A stretch of DNA of 64,000 bases from Verrucomicrobia bacterium Tous-C9LFEB (GCA_002304345.1 NEUU01000017.1:1-64000); one strand, 5' to 3'; shown: positions 43,644-50,962, counted from the stretch's first letter. Notes: generated by a model not told the origin, from the letters alone. Translations and numbers: made by a program.

Positions 43644-45673
43644 GCGACCTCCACGATCTGGTATTGGCCGTCTTTGATTTTCAGGAGCTTCGCCTTCACC
43701 GCCTTGGACGCCCACTTCGAGATGCAGCCCTTCGTTACCTTCAACTTCGCCGCGATCTCGGTGGCTCCGGTCAGACCCGAGCGCACCGCCTCGACCAGCT
43801 TGGCGAGTCGGGGATCGTCGATCTGCGCGGACTCCACATCATCGGTCGACGCGTTCATCGAGTTGTCGGATTCCGGCGCGGGCGTTCCCAGCTCTTCGCC
43901 CTTGAGGAACTTCTTCACCTTGATTTCCTGCGCCTGGTCGGTGGTCTCTGCCACCCACGCGAGGAACTCCGCGCAGACGTCGTCGTTGTGGCTGATCTCC
44001 AGCCATGTCGCGCCGTTCAGCTCGGGATGCACCTTGGCCAGCCACGATTTCAAAATCTTCTCATCGCACTTTTTCGGCAGCGGCACCTTGGGTTTCTTTA
44101 CCACTTTCTCAGCCGCATCAACTTCCTTGATAATCGTCGCCATCGGCAACTCGCAGAGATCGGCCAGATCCTTGAACATCGGCTGTTGCACGCCGGAATA
44201 CTTCACCCACCGGGACATGAGCGCCTCGATGACCATCATCGCTTGAGAAAGCGGGTCCATGCCCTTCGTATGGACAAGGATTGCTTTTTTCCAGTCGGGA
44301 CGTTCACCCTTCCCGGATTTAATATCGATGTGCAGCCGTTTCGCCATGAACCGCGCTCCGTCATCCCCCGCGTAGAGGGCGAGGACGTGCTCCATGACTA
44401 TGGTCCACAAGCCTTGATCTGATGTGACGGACAACTTTTCGTGCAGCGCCCCCATCGCCGCGAGCGCGATCCGCTCCTGTCGATCCTTGTGCTCGCGTTC
44501 CTTGCGGGCTTCGTCCAGATCCGGGCGGTTATTGCGCGACGACTCGACTTCCTTTTTCAGGACACCCCGGCCCGCTTCGCGCAGGGCGGCGTAGGCGAGG
44601 TTTTTCTCCACCAACTCATGACCAGCGCCCTTATGATCGCGAGCGAGCACTACTGGCACCTCCAGCCCTTTCAGGAGGGAGGACCACTTGCGCGGCTTCT
44701 CTCCCTCCGCCATTTCGTCCGCATCCGGTTTGTCGGAAAGATCGACGTAGGGGGAATCGTAGGAGAGCGCGTTGTTGTGGCTGTAGAACTGCTTCAAGCC
44801 GGTTTCGAGATCCAACACCTTGCGACCGTCCACCTCCGCCGCCGCCGTCTCCAGCCGCCAATGCTCCTCGGTCTTTTTCTGGAAGCAGCCGATGTCGTAA
44901 CAGGAGTCGCTCCCCGAGCCGAAGAACTCAATACCCTTGATGCTTCGTTTCGGGCAATTCGCGCAGGACCCCGCCTCGGGCAGTAACGCCTCATCCTCCG
45001 GATTAAACGGAGCGGATTTGAGTTCGCGGCAAAATTCAGCGGTGATCAGCCGGGCCGTCTCGCGGGCGCTCAGCGGCCCTTCCTGCACCTCAGGATGCAA
45101 GACACACTGAGTGGCCCGCTTCAACGCTTCCTCATTCTGAACACGGCACAAAATGAGCGCGGTGGAGAAGGGGAGAATACCTTGCTGCAACGCGTCGAGC
45201 ACCTCGCCCTTCAGGCGGCGGAGCTGGAGCCGGGAGAAAACATATTTGGGCGATTTGCCGATCTTCGCCGCGAGCCGGTCCACCGTATACCGCATCTCGC
45301 CATCATCCTTTTTCAGCTCCAGCATCCGGGCGTAACCGTCCGCTTCCTCCAGCACGGTCAGATCGTCGCGCTGGAGATTCTCGATCATCTGGATTTCCAG
45401 CACTTGCTCGTCCGTGTACTCCCGGACCAAGGCGGGGATCGTCCATTGCTCCGCAAGTTGGCTGGCCCGCCACCGGCGCTCGCCCGCTACCAGCTCATAG
45501 CCGAGCGGAATCCGGCGCACCACGACGGGCTGAACCACGCCCTTGTCCTTGATGCTTTCGGCCAGCTCGGCGAGCTTCACCTCATCGAAATGTTTACGCG
45601 GATTCGTCGCGGACGGCAGGATGTCCTGCAAGCGCAAATCCCGCACCTGATTATCGTCATTTTGCTGTGTCAT
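43640..45673 (-). CDS. Large ParB/Spo0J-like protein with Cys-rich segment
   Basis: 677 aa. The N-terminal 200 residues form a ParB CTPase/DNA-binding core: VRDLRLQDILPSATNPRKHFDE, VVQPVVVRRIPLGYELVAGERRWRAS, ENLQRDDLTVLEEADGYARM, and an HTH-type AKIGKSPKYVFSRLQLRRL. A Cys-rich block follows (SCANCPKRSIKGIEFFGSGSDSCYDIGCFQKK), maybe zinc-binding, then a long charged region and a C-terminal HTH-like part (GATEIAAKLKVTKGCISKWAS). ATG 45673 is preceded by GGTGG; GTG 45685 is the alternative. No ParA gene is seen, so a plasmid-style partition system is incomplete, and it may instead be a transcription or replication regulator. Confidence 0.82.
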   Translation of the reverse strand: MTQQNDDNQVRDLRLQDILPSATNPRKHFDEVKLAELAESIKDKGVVQPVVVRRIPLGYELVAGERRWRASQLAEQWTIPALVREYTDEQVLEIQMIENLQRDDLTVLEEADGYARMLELKKDDGEMRYTVDRLAAKIGKSPKYVFSRLQLRRLKGEVLDALQQGILPFSTALILCRVQNEEALKRATQCVLHPEVQEGPLSARETARLITAEFCRELKSAPFNPEDEALLPEAGSCANCPKRSIKGIEFFGSGSDSCYDIGCFQKKTEEHWRLETAAAEVDGRKVLDLETGLKQFYSHNNALSYDSPYVDLSDKPDADEMAEGEKPRKWSSLLKGLEVPVVLARDHKGAGHELVEKNLAYAALREAGRGVLKKEVESSRNNRPDLDEARKEREHKDRQERIALAAMGALHEKLSVTSDQGLWTIVMEHVLALYAGDDGARFMAKRLHIDIKSGKGERPDWKKAILVHTKGMDPLSQAMMVIEALMSRWVKYSGVQQPMFKDLADLCELPMATIIKEVDAAEKVVKKPKVPLPKKCDEKILKSWLAKVHPELNGATWLEISHNDDVCAEFLAWVAETTDQAQEIKVKKFLKGEELGTPAPESDNSMNASTDDVESAQIDDPRLAKLVEAVRSGLTGATEIAAKLKVTKGCISKWASKAVKAKLLKIKDGQYQIVEVA

Positions 45674-46145
45674 ACACTTTTCCACCCTTTCGGTTATGAT
45701 TGCCTTTTTGCCGGGCGCTGTACGTCTTGACCGCGCTGGCGCTTTTTTGACCGGGAGCCTGACAGGCGCGAAAACCGCTCTTGGCCAGATGCCCGTTGAA
45801 AATCATGCGGATGCGCTTGGATTGTGCGGCCCGCGTCTCCCCCAGAAGCGCCGCGATATCCGTCTGGCTCATCCGCTCCACCCCGCCGCGCTTCAGCGCC
45901 CACGCGATGGCGTAGACGCGCCGGATCACCCGGCCCGGATGCACACCGTCCACAAAAAAATAATCGAGTAAGCGATTGATCCCTTCGGCCCGCACATCCC
46001 AGTCCAGCCCCATCGACTCCTCTTTAGCGATCAGTGCATCAAGCGGCGTGTGGTTATCCGAGCTGACCGCCTCTCCATTTTGAAACACCCCGCGCAGGAC
46101 GTGCTCGATCCGCGCCTCGTGATCGCGTAGAATATCCTCCTTCAT
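45657..46145 (-). CDS. Phage protein, unknown (HTH-like centre)
   Basis: 162 aa from ATG 46145 (overlapping the preceding gene's stop). It contains a helical segment LDALIAKEESMGLDWDVRAEGINRLLDYFFVDG and an HTH-like stretch RMSQTDIAALLGETRAAQSKRIRMIF, with a Lys-rich tail. It may be a DNA-binding regulator. It overlaps the ParB-like gene's start by 17 bp. Confidence 0.7.
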   Translation of the reverse strand: MKEDILRDHEARIEHVLRGVFQNGEAVSSDNHTPLDALIAKEESMGLDWDVRAEGINRLLDYFFVDGVHPGRVIRRVYAIAWALKRGGVERMSQTDIAALLGETRAAQSKRIRMIFNGHLAKSGFRACQAPGQKSASAVKTYSARQKGNHNRKGGKVYDTAK

Positions 46146-46369
46146 TCCACTCTCCGCGTGACGTTCAGACGGCGGCGCTGCCACGTGGGGATGTCCAGGC
46201 ATTCGCCTGTGACCGGATGCCGGGCCGGTTCGATGATCGGCACGCCGTGATCCTCGGGGTTGTGGCCGATGCGCATACTGGCAAGGGCCAACTCGCGAGC
46301 GCGGGCGCGGGACCACGAGCGGTAGTGCGGCTGGGGCGCGGATGAATTCAGGGGAGGGGAGGTTTTCAT
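46142..46369 (-). CDS. Small phage protein, unknown
   Basis: 75 aa, Arg-rich (SWSRARARELALASMRIGHNPEDHGVPIIEPARHPVTGECLDIPTWQRRRL). No known domain. It overlaps the next gene by ATGA. Confidence 0.65.
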   Translation of the reverse strand: MKTSPPLNSSAPQPHYRSWSRARARELALASMRIGHNPEDHGVPIIEPARHPVTGECLDIPTWQRRRLNVTRRVE

Positions 46370-46384
46370 GGTTTCGGGGGAAAA

Positions 46385-46852
46385 TCAGCGGGTCAATACT
46401 TCGGCGCCAGCGGATCGACGTCGGCAGGCGAGTCGCTGCTTGGCCTTGGCGCGGGCTTGGCGGGCGCGAGAACGCACTGCACGGTCTGCCAGCCGAGATG
46501 CTTGCCGAGGACGCGACGGGCGCTGAAGAAGTCGTTGGCTTTTCCCTTTTTCGCGAGGGCTCGCTGGATCAGTTGTGTCTTCTCGGGGAGGCTGAGGCTT
46601 TTCCACCACGGATACGTCCCAGTGGCGGGTTTCTGGAGGGAGGGCATTGAAGTTAAACTCCGGTTGATCGTCGTTGGGTTGGGGGATTTCTACGATGAAG
46701 AGGGAGTGATCGCCGCGAGCCTCGGCGAGACGGATGGTGCCGCGCAGAATCTCCGCGTCGTGTGACCGTCCGTGACATTCCACCGTGCCGTCTGGCAGGG
46801 TGCACATCAGGCGGGCGCGGAGAAACGTGGGGGAGAAGAGCGCGGCGTCCAT
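46385..46852 (-). CDS. Phage protein, unknown, with long out-of-frame overlap
   Basis: 155 aa. The first 80 residues (PTFLRARLMCTLPDGTVECHGRSHDAEIL; HSLFIVEIPQPNDDQPEFNFNALPPE) look like a real protein. From about residue 70 the frame is Arg/Pro-rich and runs inside the gene starting at 46647, so the true protein may stop short or be joined to that gene by a frameshift. Confidence 0.5.
   Translation of the reverse strand: MDAALFSPTFLRARLMCTLPDGTVECHGRSHDAEILRGTIRLAEARGDHSLFIVEIPQPNDDQPEFNFNALPPETRHWDVSVVEKPQPPREDTTDPASPREKGKSQRLLQRPSRPRQASRLADRAVRSRARQARAKAKQRLACRRRSAGAEVLTR
46393..46647 (-). CDS. Small phage protein, unknown
   Basis: 84 aa. PSLQKPATGTYPWWKSLSL and EKTQLIQRALAKKGKANDFFSARRVLGKHLGWQTVQCVL look natural, and GGAG stands about ten bases before the ATG. 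It overlaps the longer gene in another frame by about 255 bp. Confidence 0.65.
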   Translation of the reverse strand: MPSLQKPATGTYPWWKSLSLPEKTQLIQRALAKKGKANDFFSARRVLGKHLGWQTVQCVLAPAKPAPRPSSDSPADVDPLAPKY

Positions 46853-46867
46853 GGAGGGGGCGGGGAG

Positions 46868-46903
46868 AGTTCTAGGTACGAAGTTCTAGGTTCTAAGTTG
46901 GGG
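46868..46903. repeat. GTTCTAGGTTCTAAGTT-type direct repeat (also at 60953-60970)
   Basis: Short modules GTTCTAGG, GAAGTTCTAGG and GTTCTAAGTT stand in tandem between genes, and GGTTCTAAGTTCTAGGT recurs at 60953-60969. Their layout mirrors the TTCGAA-centred modules at 12722 and 41702, but the sequence differs. Confidence 0.7.
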
Positions 46904-46906
46904 AGA

Positions 46907-47272
46907 TCAGGTGGCGGTAGCGGCGAGCAATTCAAGCTCCGCAGCCTCACGTAGAAGCCGCGCCGCCGCCTCGCGTTTCTCGCGAGCCTTTTCATCAGGG
47001 CGGTTGTAAAGTTCGACCCGGAGTTCGCTGATCGCCGCTGCAACATCGCGCTCTCCGACCGAGCACTTGCCGCCGCCGTGAGCGCCCACGCCAAAACGGT
47101 AAGAATCGCAACCCTCGTAACGCGAAACGTTGAGGTCCAACGTTGTCAGTTGAGACAGCTCATTGCGGAGTAAGTGAAGCGTGGCCAAGAGCCAGTGCTG
47201 TACGTCGGCTTCACTGACGCGGTCGAGAATAGTGAGATCGAGTTGTTCGTGCTTGAGTTCGGCGCGAGGCAT
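46907..47272 (-). CDS. Phage protein, unknown
   Basis: 121 aa, helical N-terminus (HEQLDLTILDRVSEADVQHWLLATLHLLRNELSQL), a Cys/Gly-rich centre and an Ala/Glu-rich coiled coil end (EKAREKREAAARLLREAAELELLAA). No family recognised; the length and composition suit a small structural or regulatory phage protein. Confidence 0.7.
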   Translation of the reverse strand: MPRAELKHEQLDLTILDRVSEADVQHWLLATLHLLRNELSQLTTLDLNVSRYEGCDSYRFGVGAHGGGKCSVGERDVAAAISELRVELYNRPDEKAREKREAAARLLREAAELELLAATAT

Positions 47273-47283
47273 ATTTTTTCCTT

Positions 47284-47619
47284 TCAGCTTGTTTTGAGTT
47301 CGGTAGCGAGAGCCAGCACGTCACGGGCGGAGACGCGGTGGTAGAGGATCTCCAAGAGGCGGTCGCAATCCTCCTGATTCAGCACCACGGTGGCTTCGTT
47401 CACGGCGGAGAGGGTAATCGTCACCATGCCGGGTGCAGCCGTCGACGGAGCAACCCGGACAATCAGACCGTGCGCTCCCCGGCTCCAGAGCTGCGTCCGG
47501 AGGTGATCCTCCATCCGCTGGATCAACTGGGCGGCGTGTTCCGTCTTCAAGTCGGCGGCGGCTTTGTCGAACGCCTCCGCGTGTTGCTTGAGGCGGATGT
47601 TCATTTCACAGGTTTTCAA
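47284..47619 (-). CDS. Phage protein, unknown
   Basis: 111 aa from a TTG start at 47619, preceded by AAAGGAG at optimum distance and overlapping the Bro-N gene stop (TTGA). A downstream ATG (47604) has no SD. The N-terminal half is helical (AEAFDKAAADLKTEHAAQLIQRMEDHLRTQL), followed by a beta-rich segment. Family unknown. Confidence 0.72.
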   Translation of the reverse strand: MKTCEMNIRLKQHAEAFDKAAADLKTEHAAQLIQRMEDHLRTQLWSRGAHGLIVRVAPSTAAPGMVTITLSAVNEATVVLNQEDCDRLLEILYHRVSARDVLALATELKTS

Positions 47620-48437
47620 GTGAGACTCCTTTCGAGGACGAATTGACGTTGACGGTTATGCCCGCGCAGCCGCATGCGGATTCCGGCCTCCGCGTAGCCG
47701 TCCTGATGGGACAGCCAGAGACCGAAACCGGAGCGTTGGGCGGGAGAAAGCGGGGCGTAGTGGTCCGGGACCCACTCGCGAAACAGAGCCAGTTCCCGGC
47801 AGGTCTGAATGATCTGGTCGAAGTTCGTCAGGATCTGGCCTTGCCGCGCCCACTCCCGCCATAGCGCGGAGCGATCCGTTTCGTGCGAACAGCGGCTGGC
47901 CGTGGGGAGGGGAAGCGGGAACTCATCGCGTTGGCTCCAGAGCCAATCCAGAAAGGCGCTGTCGAACGATTTCCATGAACCTGTCATTTCCGTGGCGCGG
48001 GGCTGGAACCCCATCTCGCGGGCGGCGGTTCGCGCCATCCGGCCAAACCGAAGCGCTTCCTTCAGCGGAACGCGGTGCGATTCGATCCAGTCGAAGAGGG
48101 ACACCTCCTCGCGATCCACTGCGAAGCGACCCGTCCGGCGCAGGGTGGGCAACACTTCGGCGGTGACCCACTTGCGAAAGCGCCGCGCCGTTTCCTTGCG
48201 GCTCTTGAAGATCAGCGCGTACAGGCCGGATTCGGAAACAATACTCACCTTCTGGTTTCCACCAAGGGTGTCGCTATTAGCGACCCCCTTTTCATCAGGA
48301 TCGAGGCGAGAGATGGCATGGCTGGAATTAACGATTTCCAAAACGCGGCACACATCGGCAGCGATCCACCACGGGGAGCCGTCTTTCACGACGACACGGA
48401 CGGGCGTTTCCTCGAAGTTGAAGAGTTCCAGCTTCAT
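47616..48437 (-). CDS. Bro-N domain phage antirepressor-like protein
   Basis: 273 aa. The N-terminal 110 residues match Bro-N: MKLELFNFEETPVRVVVKDGSPWWIAADVCRVL, SHAISRLDPDEKGV, VSIVSESGLYALIFKSRKETARRFRKWVTAEVLPTLRRTG. This domain binds DNA and is found in phage antirepressors and baculovirus Bro proteins. The rest (about 115-273) is unassigned and may mediate regulation. The gene's first codons lie in a 74-bp direct repeat whose second copy (48771-48844) carries a truncated MKPELFNFEETAQ-stop remnant. Confidence 0.9.
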   Translation of the reverse strand: MKLELFNFEETPVRVVVKDGSPWWIAADVCRVLEIVNSSHAISRLDPDEKGVANSDTLGGNQKVSIVSESGLYALIFKSRKETARRFRKWVTAEVLPTLRRTGRFAVDREEVSLFDWIESHRVPLKEALRFGRMARTAAREMGFQPRATEMTGSWKSFDSAFLDWLWSQRDEFPLPLPTASRCSHETDRSALWREWARQGQILTNFDQIIQTCRELALFREWVPDHYAPLSPAQRSGFGLWLSHQDGYAEAGIRMRLRGHNRQRQFVLERSLT

Positions 48438-48480
48438 GCGGGTTTAGGCTTTCGGAGTGGAAACGGAGGTGGTAGGATTC
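48407..48480. repeat. 74-bp direct repeat, copy 1
   Basis: It covers the first codons of the Bro-N gene (minus) and the leader of the plus-strand gene at 48485. Copy 2 (48771-48844) has four differences. Both end in GGAGGTGGTAGGATTC just before a plus-strand ATG. A partial third piece is near 49151-49202. Confidence 0.92.
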
Positions 48481-48484
48481 GAAG

Positions 48485-48760
48485 ATGGACGAAGAAGAGC
48501 GGAGCGAATGGCGCGACCGAGTTGCCGGATTGCAAGGATTAATAACCGCACAGCTTGCGCGACACTTGGAACTGAAGGCGCTGGTGGAAGCGCTGCAGGA
48601 AGTACTCGTGCCGACAGCGGACGCGAGAGCGAATCAAGCACTCGCTGCAGCTTACGCTCGCAATCTACAAGCCGCGCTGACCGCCGCCGAAGCGATTGAT
48701 CCCGGTCTGGCCGCCCAGATGGATCGCCGGGATCTGAAGGATCTGGAAAATCTTGAGTAG
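48485..48760 (+). CDS. Small helical plus-strand phage protein, unknown
   Basis: 91 aa, Ala/Glu/Arg-rich and helical throughout (ARHLELKALVEALQEVLVPTADARANQALAAAYARNLQAALTAAEAID). It starts ATG 48485 with TAGGA before it, in the 74-bp repeat. One of three plus-strand phage genes between 48.4 and 50 kb, opposed to the Bro-N gene. Confidence 0.65.
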   Translation: MDEEERSEWRDRVAGLQGLITAQLARHLELKALVEALQEVLVPTADARANQALAAAYARNLQAALTAAEAIDPGLAAQMDRRDLKDLENLE

Positions 48761-48770
48761 TCATTGAGCT

Positions 48771-48844
48771 GTTTCCTCGAAGTTGAAGAGTTCCGGTTTC
48801 ATGCGGGTTTAGACTTTCGGGGTGGAAACGGAGGTGGTAGGATT
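48771..48844. repeat. 74-bp direct repeat, copy 2
   Basis: Four mismatches to copy 1 at 48407-48480. On the minus strand it encodes a truncated start MKPELFNFEETAQ followed by a stop, that is, the remains of a duplicated Bro-N 5' end. On the plus strand it is the leader of the 48850 gene. Confidence 0.92.
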
Positions 48845-48849
48845 CAGGT

Positions 48850-49023
48850 ATGACCGATTCTCAAGTGCAGTTGATTCTAAATAAACTGGACGAAGTTAAG
48901 GCCGCGATCCGGGCGCTGGACGTCTCTCACGAGATTTCTTCGAGCCGGAATGTGCTGGCTGAGGTACGGGATGCGGTTGAGGATCTGAAGCCGCTGTTAA
49001 AGACGCTTTCAGAGAAGCCTTGA
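48850..49023 (+). CDS. Small coiled-coil phage protein, unknown
   Basis: 57 aa: MTDSQVQLILNKLDEVKAAI, then RALDVSHEISSSRNVLAEVR, then DAVEDLKPLLKTLSEKP. Acidic amphipathic helices. TAGGATTC precedes the ATG by a few bases, in repeat copy 2. It shares its leader with the gene at 48485, so the two may be co-regulated. It converges with the minus-strand gene at 48896-49153. Confidence 0.62.
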   Translation: MTDSQVQLILNKLDEVKAAIRALDVSHEISSSRNVLAEVRDAVEDLKPLLKTLSEKP

Positions 49024-49153
49024 CGGCCAACTCCACCGCGCCCTGCAGGGCTTGAATTTCCGTCAGGCGTCCGCACTCCAGATCCGCTACCAGATGGACG
49101 GCGGCGGGAGTGACGCGTTTGGTGAAGGCTTCGAGGAGTTGGATGGTAGTCAT
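48896..49153 (-). CDS. Small phage protein, unknown
   Basis: 85 aa. The N-terminal 60 residues (TTIQLLEAFTKRVTPAAVHLVADLECGRLTEIQALQGAVELAVKASLK) look natural. The last 25 are Pro/Ser/Arg-rich and antisense to the gene at 48850. AAGGAAAC stands about ten bases before the ATG. The two genes may both be real with overlapping 3' ends, or one is spurious past the overlap. Confidence 0.55.
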   Translation of the reverse strand: MTTIQLLEAFTKRVTPAAVHLVADLECGRLTEIQALQGAVELAVKASLKASLTAASDPQPHPVPQPAHSGSKKSRERRPAPGSRP

Positions 49154-49187
49154 TGGGCTGTTTCCTTTTTGGTTCTGGAGTGCGGGT

Positions 49188-49412
49188 TTAGGCTTTCGGG
49201 GTAGTAGTGCCGGTTCCTAGACGCATAATGACGGTTTTGTCGTCTAAGTTGATCTCATGCGTCCATTCCGCCATCACGAGTCGCACTGCAAATCTCGTGC
49301 ATTGTTCGGGAGTAACTGAGAGGCCATGCGCAAACTGGGAAAAGTTAAACTTCTCCATGCGGGAAAGGGGTGAACACATGTCCTCCATTGTCATCTCTGG
49401 TGGATTTTTCAT
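49188..49412 (-). CDS. Small phage protein, unknown
   Basis: 74 aa. SRMEKFNFSQFAHGLSVTPEQCTRFAVRLVMAEWTHEINLDDKTVIMRLG; no known domain. It overlaps the ribbon-helix-helix gene by ATGA, so the two are probably co-regulated. Confidence 0.68.
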   Translation of the reverse strand: MKNPPEMTMEDMCSPLSRMEKFNFSQFAHGLSVTPEQCTRFAVRLVMAEWTHEINLDDKTVIMRLGTGTTTPKA

Positions 49413-49576
49413 TTAATATGTCCCGTTAACGCAACGAGATCCCCGCGTCTCACAGACAGTAAGAGTCGGCGTATGGCCATTCGCGCAACATCAGTCGGCT
49501 TTAAGCCATTCTCTTCGGCAACACGGTCCAATTCTCCGCGAGTGTCCTCCGGTAAGCGGATTGTTAAGTTTTTCAT
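49409..49576 (-). CDS. Ribbon-helix-helix regulator (minus)
   Basis: 55 aa: MKNLTIRLPEDTRGELDRVA, then EENGLKPTDVARMAIRRLLL. This is a complete RHH (CopG/Arc-type) fold, a dimeric DNA-binding repressor. Start ATG 49576, the natural domain beginning. It is transcribed away from a second RHH gene at 49664, with 87 bp between, which looks like a divergent lysogeny switch or an autoregulated pair. Confidence 0.85.
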   Translation of the reverse strand: MKNLTIRLPEDTRGELDRVAEENGLKPTDVARMAIRRLLLSVRRGDLVALTGHIK

Positions 49577-49663
49577 GCAAGGCAAAACGTAAGACAAATT
49601 GCAGGACATTGCAATAAAAAAATTATATTGTATTTCGCATTACATGTATTTACTTTGCGATGC
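49577..49663. promoter_or_regulatory. Divergent RHH promoter/operator region
   Basis: AT-rich 87 bp between two opposed RHH genes, containing ATTGC-N8-GCAAT (about 49598-49615) and CGCAT/ATGCG (about 49637-49663) inverted pairs suited to dimeric RHH binding. Promoter boxes are not certain. Confidence 0.6.
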
Positions 49664-49972
49664 GTGAAAAGTAGGTCATTTACAATTCGACTCGACGAGG
49701 ATGAGAGAACTGCTCTCGAGGACTTAGCTAGGAGGTCTAAAAGAAAACCTTCTGAGCTTATAAGGCTTGCGATTGAAAACTTATGTCTGCAAGCAGACAT
49801 GAACGGGGGAGAACTCTATCTCCTATCTGAAACTGACGGCGCTAAGAAACACGTGGCGGAAAAATTCCTTTCTAACCTTGCTTCCGTTTATGGTGGACTA
49901 GATAAGGTGCCTACCGAATTTCTTCCGAAGTCAAATAAAGTGAGTTACTTTTCTAAAAAGAAATTAGCGTGA
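49664..49972 (+). CDS. Ribbon-helix-helix regulator (plus) with C-terminal extension
   Basis: 102 aa from GTG 49664; an upstream in-frame ATG (49628) adds 12 residues. SRSFTIRLDEDERTALEDLARRSKRKPSELIRLAIENL is an RHH domain. The remaining 60 residues (LYLLSETDGAKKHVAEKFLSNLASVYGGLDKVPTEFLPKSNKVSYFSKK) are unassigned and could bind a partner. It is divergent from the RHH gene at 49576. Confidence 0.82.
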   Translation: MKSRSFTIRLDEDERTALEDLARRSKRKPSELIRLAIENLCLQADMNGGELYLLSETDGAKKHVAEKFLSNLASVYGGLDKVPTEFLPKSNKVSYFSKKKLA

Positions 49973-50072
49973 TACTTAAAATCAGCCCGGATGGAGACCG
50001 GCGATGGATGGTTCTGAGTTGATATATAAGAACTACTTGACGGGTGATACGCCGAAATCCTAGCGTGATCCC

Positions 50073-50516
50073 ATGAAAACCTTCCTTCTGTTTTTTATGG
50101 TCGCCCTGACAGTGTGGACCATGCAACCCATCCACGCCCAAAGCAACGCAGTGCGGACGATGACCATCGACAAGATCAACGAGGAACTCTACTCCCTCGA
50201 CGAAACCGCAATCCTGAAACTGCGGTTCGAATATCGGAGCGAGATCAAGCAGCTCTCCGCCACGCTCGGCTCCTGCAATCTCTGGGATAAAAAAGGAAAC
50301 AACATCTATGTGGAATTCCCCACCGAAGGCATGCGCTTTTTTCGGAACCTGCCCACAGCCAGCGGCGGGCATGACTACTACGTGTTTGTCACCGCTGCCC
50401 CGGAGCTACTCCAGAACAAGGCGGGGGCGACGTATGAGGGACCGAAGCTGCTCGCCCATGGCACGACTATGATGCAGGGCTTTAGCAGCGGGAGTGCTCC
50501 CACTTACAAGTGGTAA
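50073..50516 (+). CDS. Exported phage-borne protein, unknown
   Basis: 147 aa with a clear signal peptide (MKTFLLFFMVALTVWTMQPI, cleavage after IHA). The mature part is about 123 residues (NEELYSLDETAILKLRFEYRSEIKQLSATLGSCNLWDKKGNNIYVE; YYVFVTAAPELLQNKAGATY), with no family recognised. On plus in a minus-strand phage region, so it may be a lysogenic-conversion gene expressed from the prophage. Confidence 0.7.
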   Translation: MKTFLLFFMVALTVWTMQPIHAQSNAVRTMTIDKINEELYSLDETAILKLRFEYRSEIKQLSATLGSCNLWDKKGNNIYVEFPTEGMRFFRNLPTASGGHDYYVFVTAAPELLQNKAGATYEGPKLLAHGTTMMQGFSSGSAPTYKW

Positions 50517-50534
50517 GTCGTAAAGAGAATCTAC

Positions 50535-50801
50535 TTACAGGGTGCCGGTAATACCGACGCCCTTTTTTAATACCATCTTCTCCGCATAGCGGGTGAGGAG
50601 GGTAATCAGGTCCGCCTTGCGCTTGGCCTTGGAACGCCCGCGAAGCTGGAGTCGAGTGAGTTCAGCGCGGAGTTCCTTGACGGTCCAGAGGTTGAAATTC
50701 GGGATGGTCGCGCCGCCGCGATTCCAGAGGCGGAGCGTGGCGGGCTGGACGGTCGAACGAAAGCGGGGAGTGGCGGTGATGTTGGAAAAAATGGTCTTCA
50801 T
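50535..50801 (-). CDS. SAP-domain phage protein
   Basis: 88 aa from ATG 50801. Residues about 38-72 (LWTVKELRAELTRLQLRGRSKAKRKADLITLLTRY) form a SAP motif, a helix-extended loop-helix that binds DNA or RNA. The basic stretch fits. It reads leftward from a region packed with TATAGA half-sites (50841-50911), so it is likely strongly regulated. No enzyme domain is attached. Confidence 0.78.
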   Translation of the reverse strand: MKTIFSNITATPRFRSTVQPATLRLWNRGGATIPNFNLWTVKELRAELTRLQLRGRSKAKRKADLITLLTRYAEKMVLKKGVGITGTL

Positions 50802-50840
50802 ACTATCTGCTACGGCATCTTTCGTGCCGACTTGAAACAA

Positions 50841-50911
50841 TATAGAAATCTACAGTATAGAATTATTTTCTATAGTACATGTCTATATGAAAATGCTATA
50901 TAGAATCTATA
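50841..50911. promoter_or_regulatory. Array of six TATAGA/TCTATA half-sites
   Basis: TATAGA at 50841, 50856 and 50899; TCTATA at 50869, 50882 and 50906. They form TATAGAA-N5-TTCTATA (50856-50874) and the perfect 13-bp palindrome TATAGA-A-TCTATA (50899-50911). Arc-type RHH operators have similar half-sites. The array lies 40 bp upstream of the SAP gene. Confidence 0.78.
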
Positions 50912-50962
50912 CAGCGTGAGCGAAACGAGACAGGCGCGTTGATCAAAACCACCCCCTTGCCC

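Noticed and set aside
48444-48764. 106-aa minus frame opposite the 48485 gene
   Set aside because: Arg/Pro/Ser-rich without structure; the plus frame is helical, has a leader repeat and an SD-like site.
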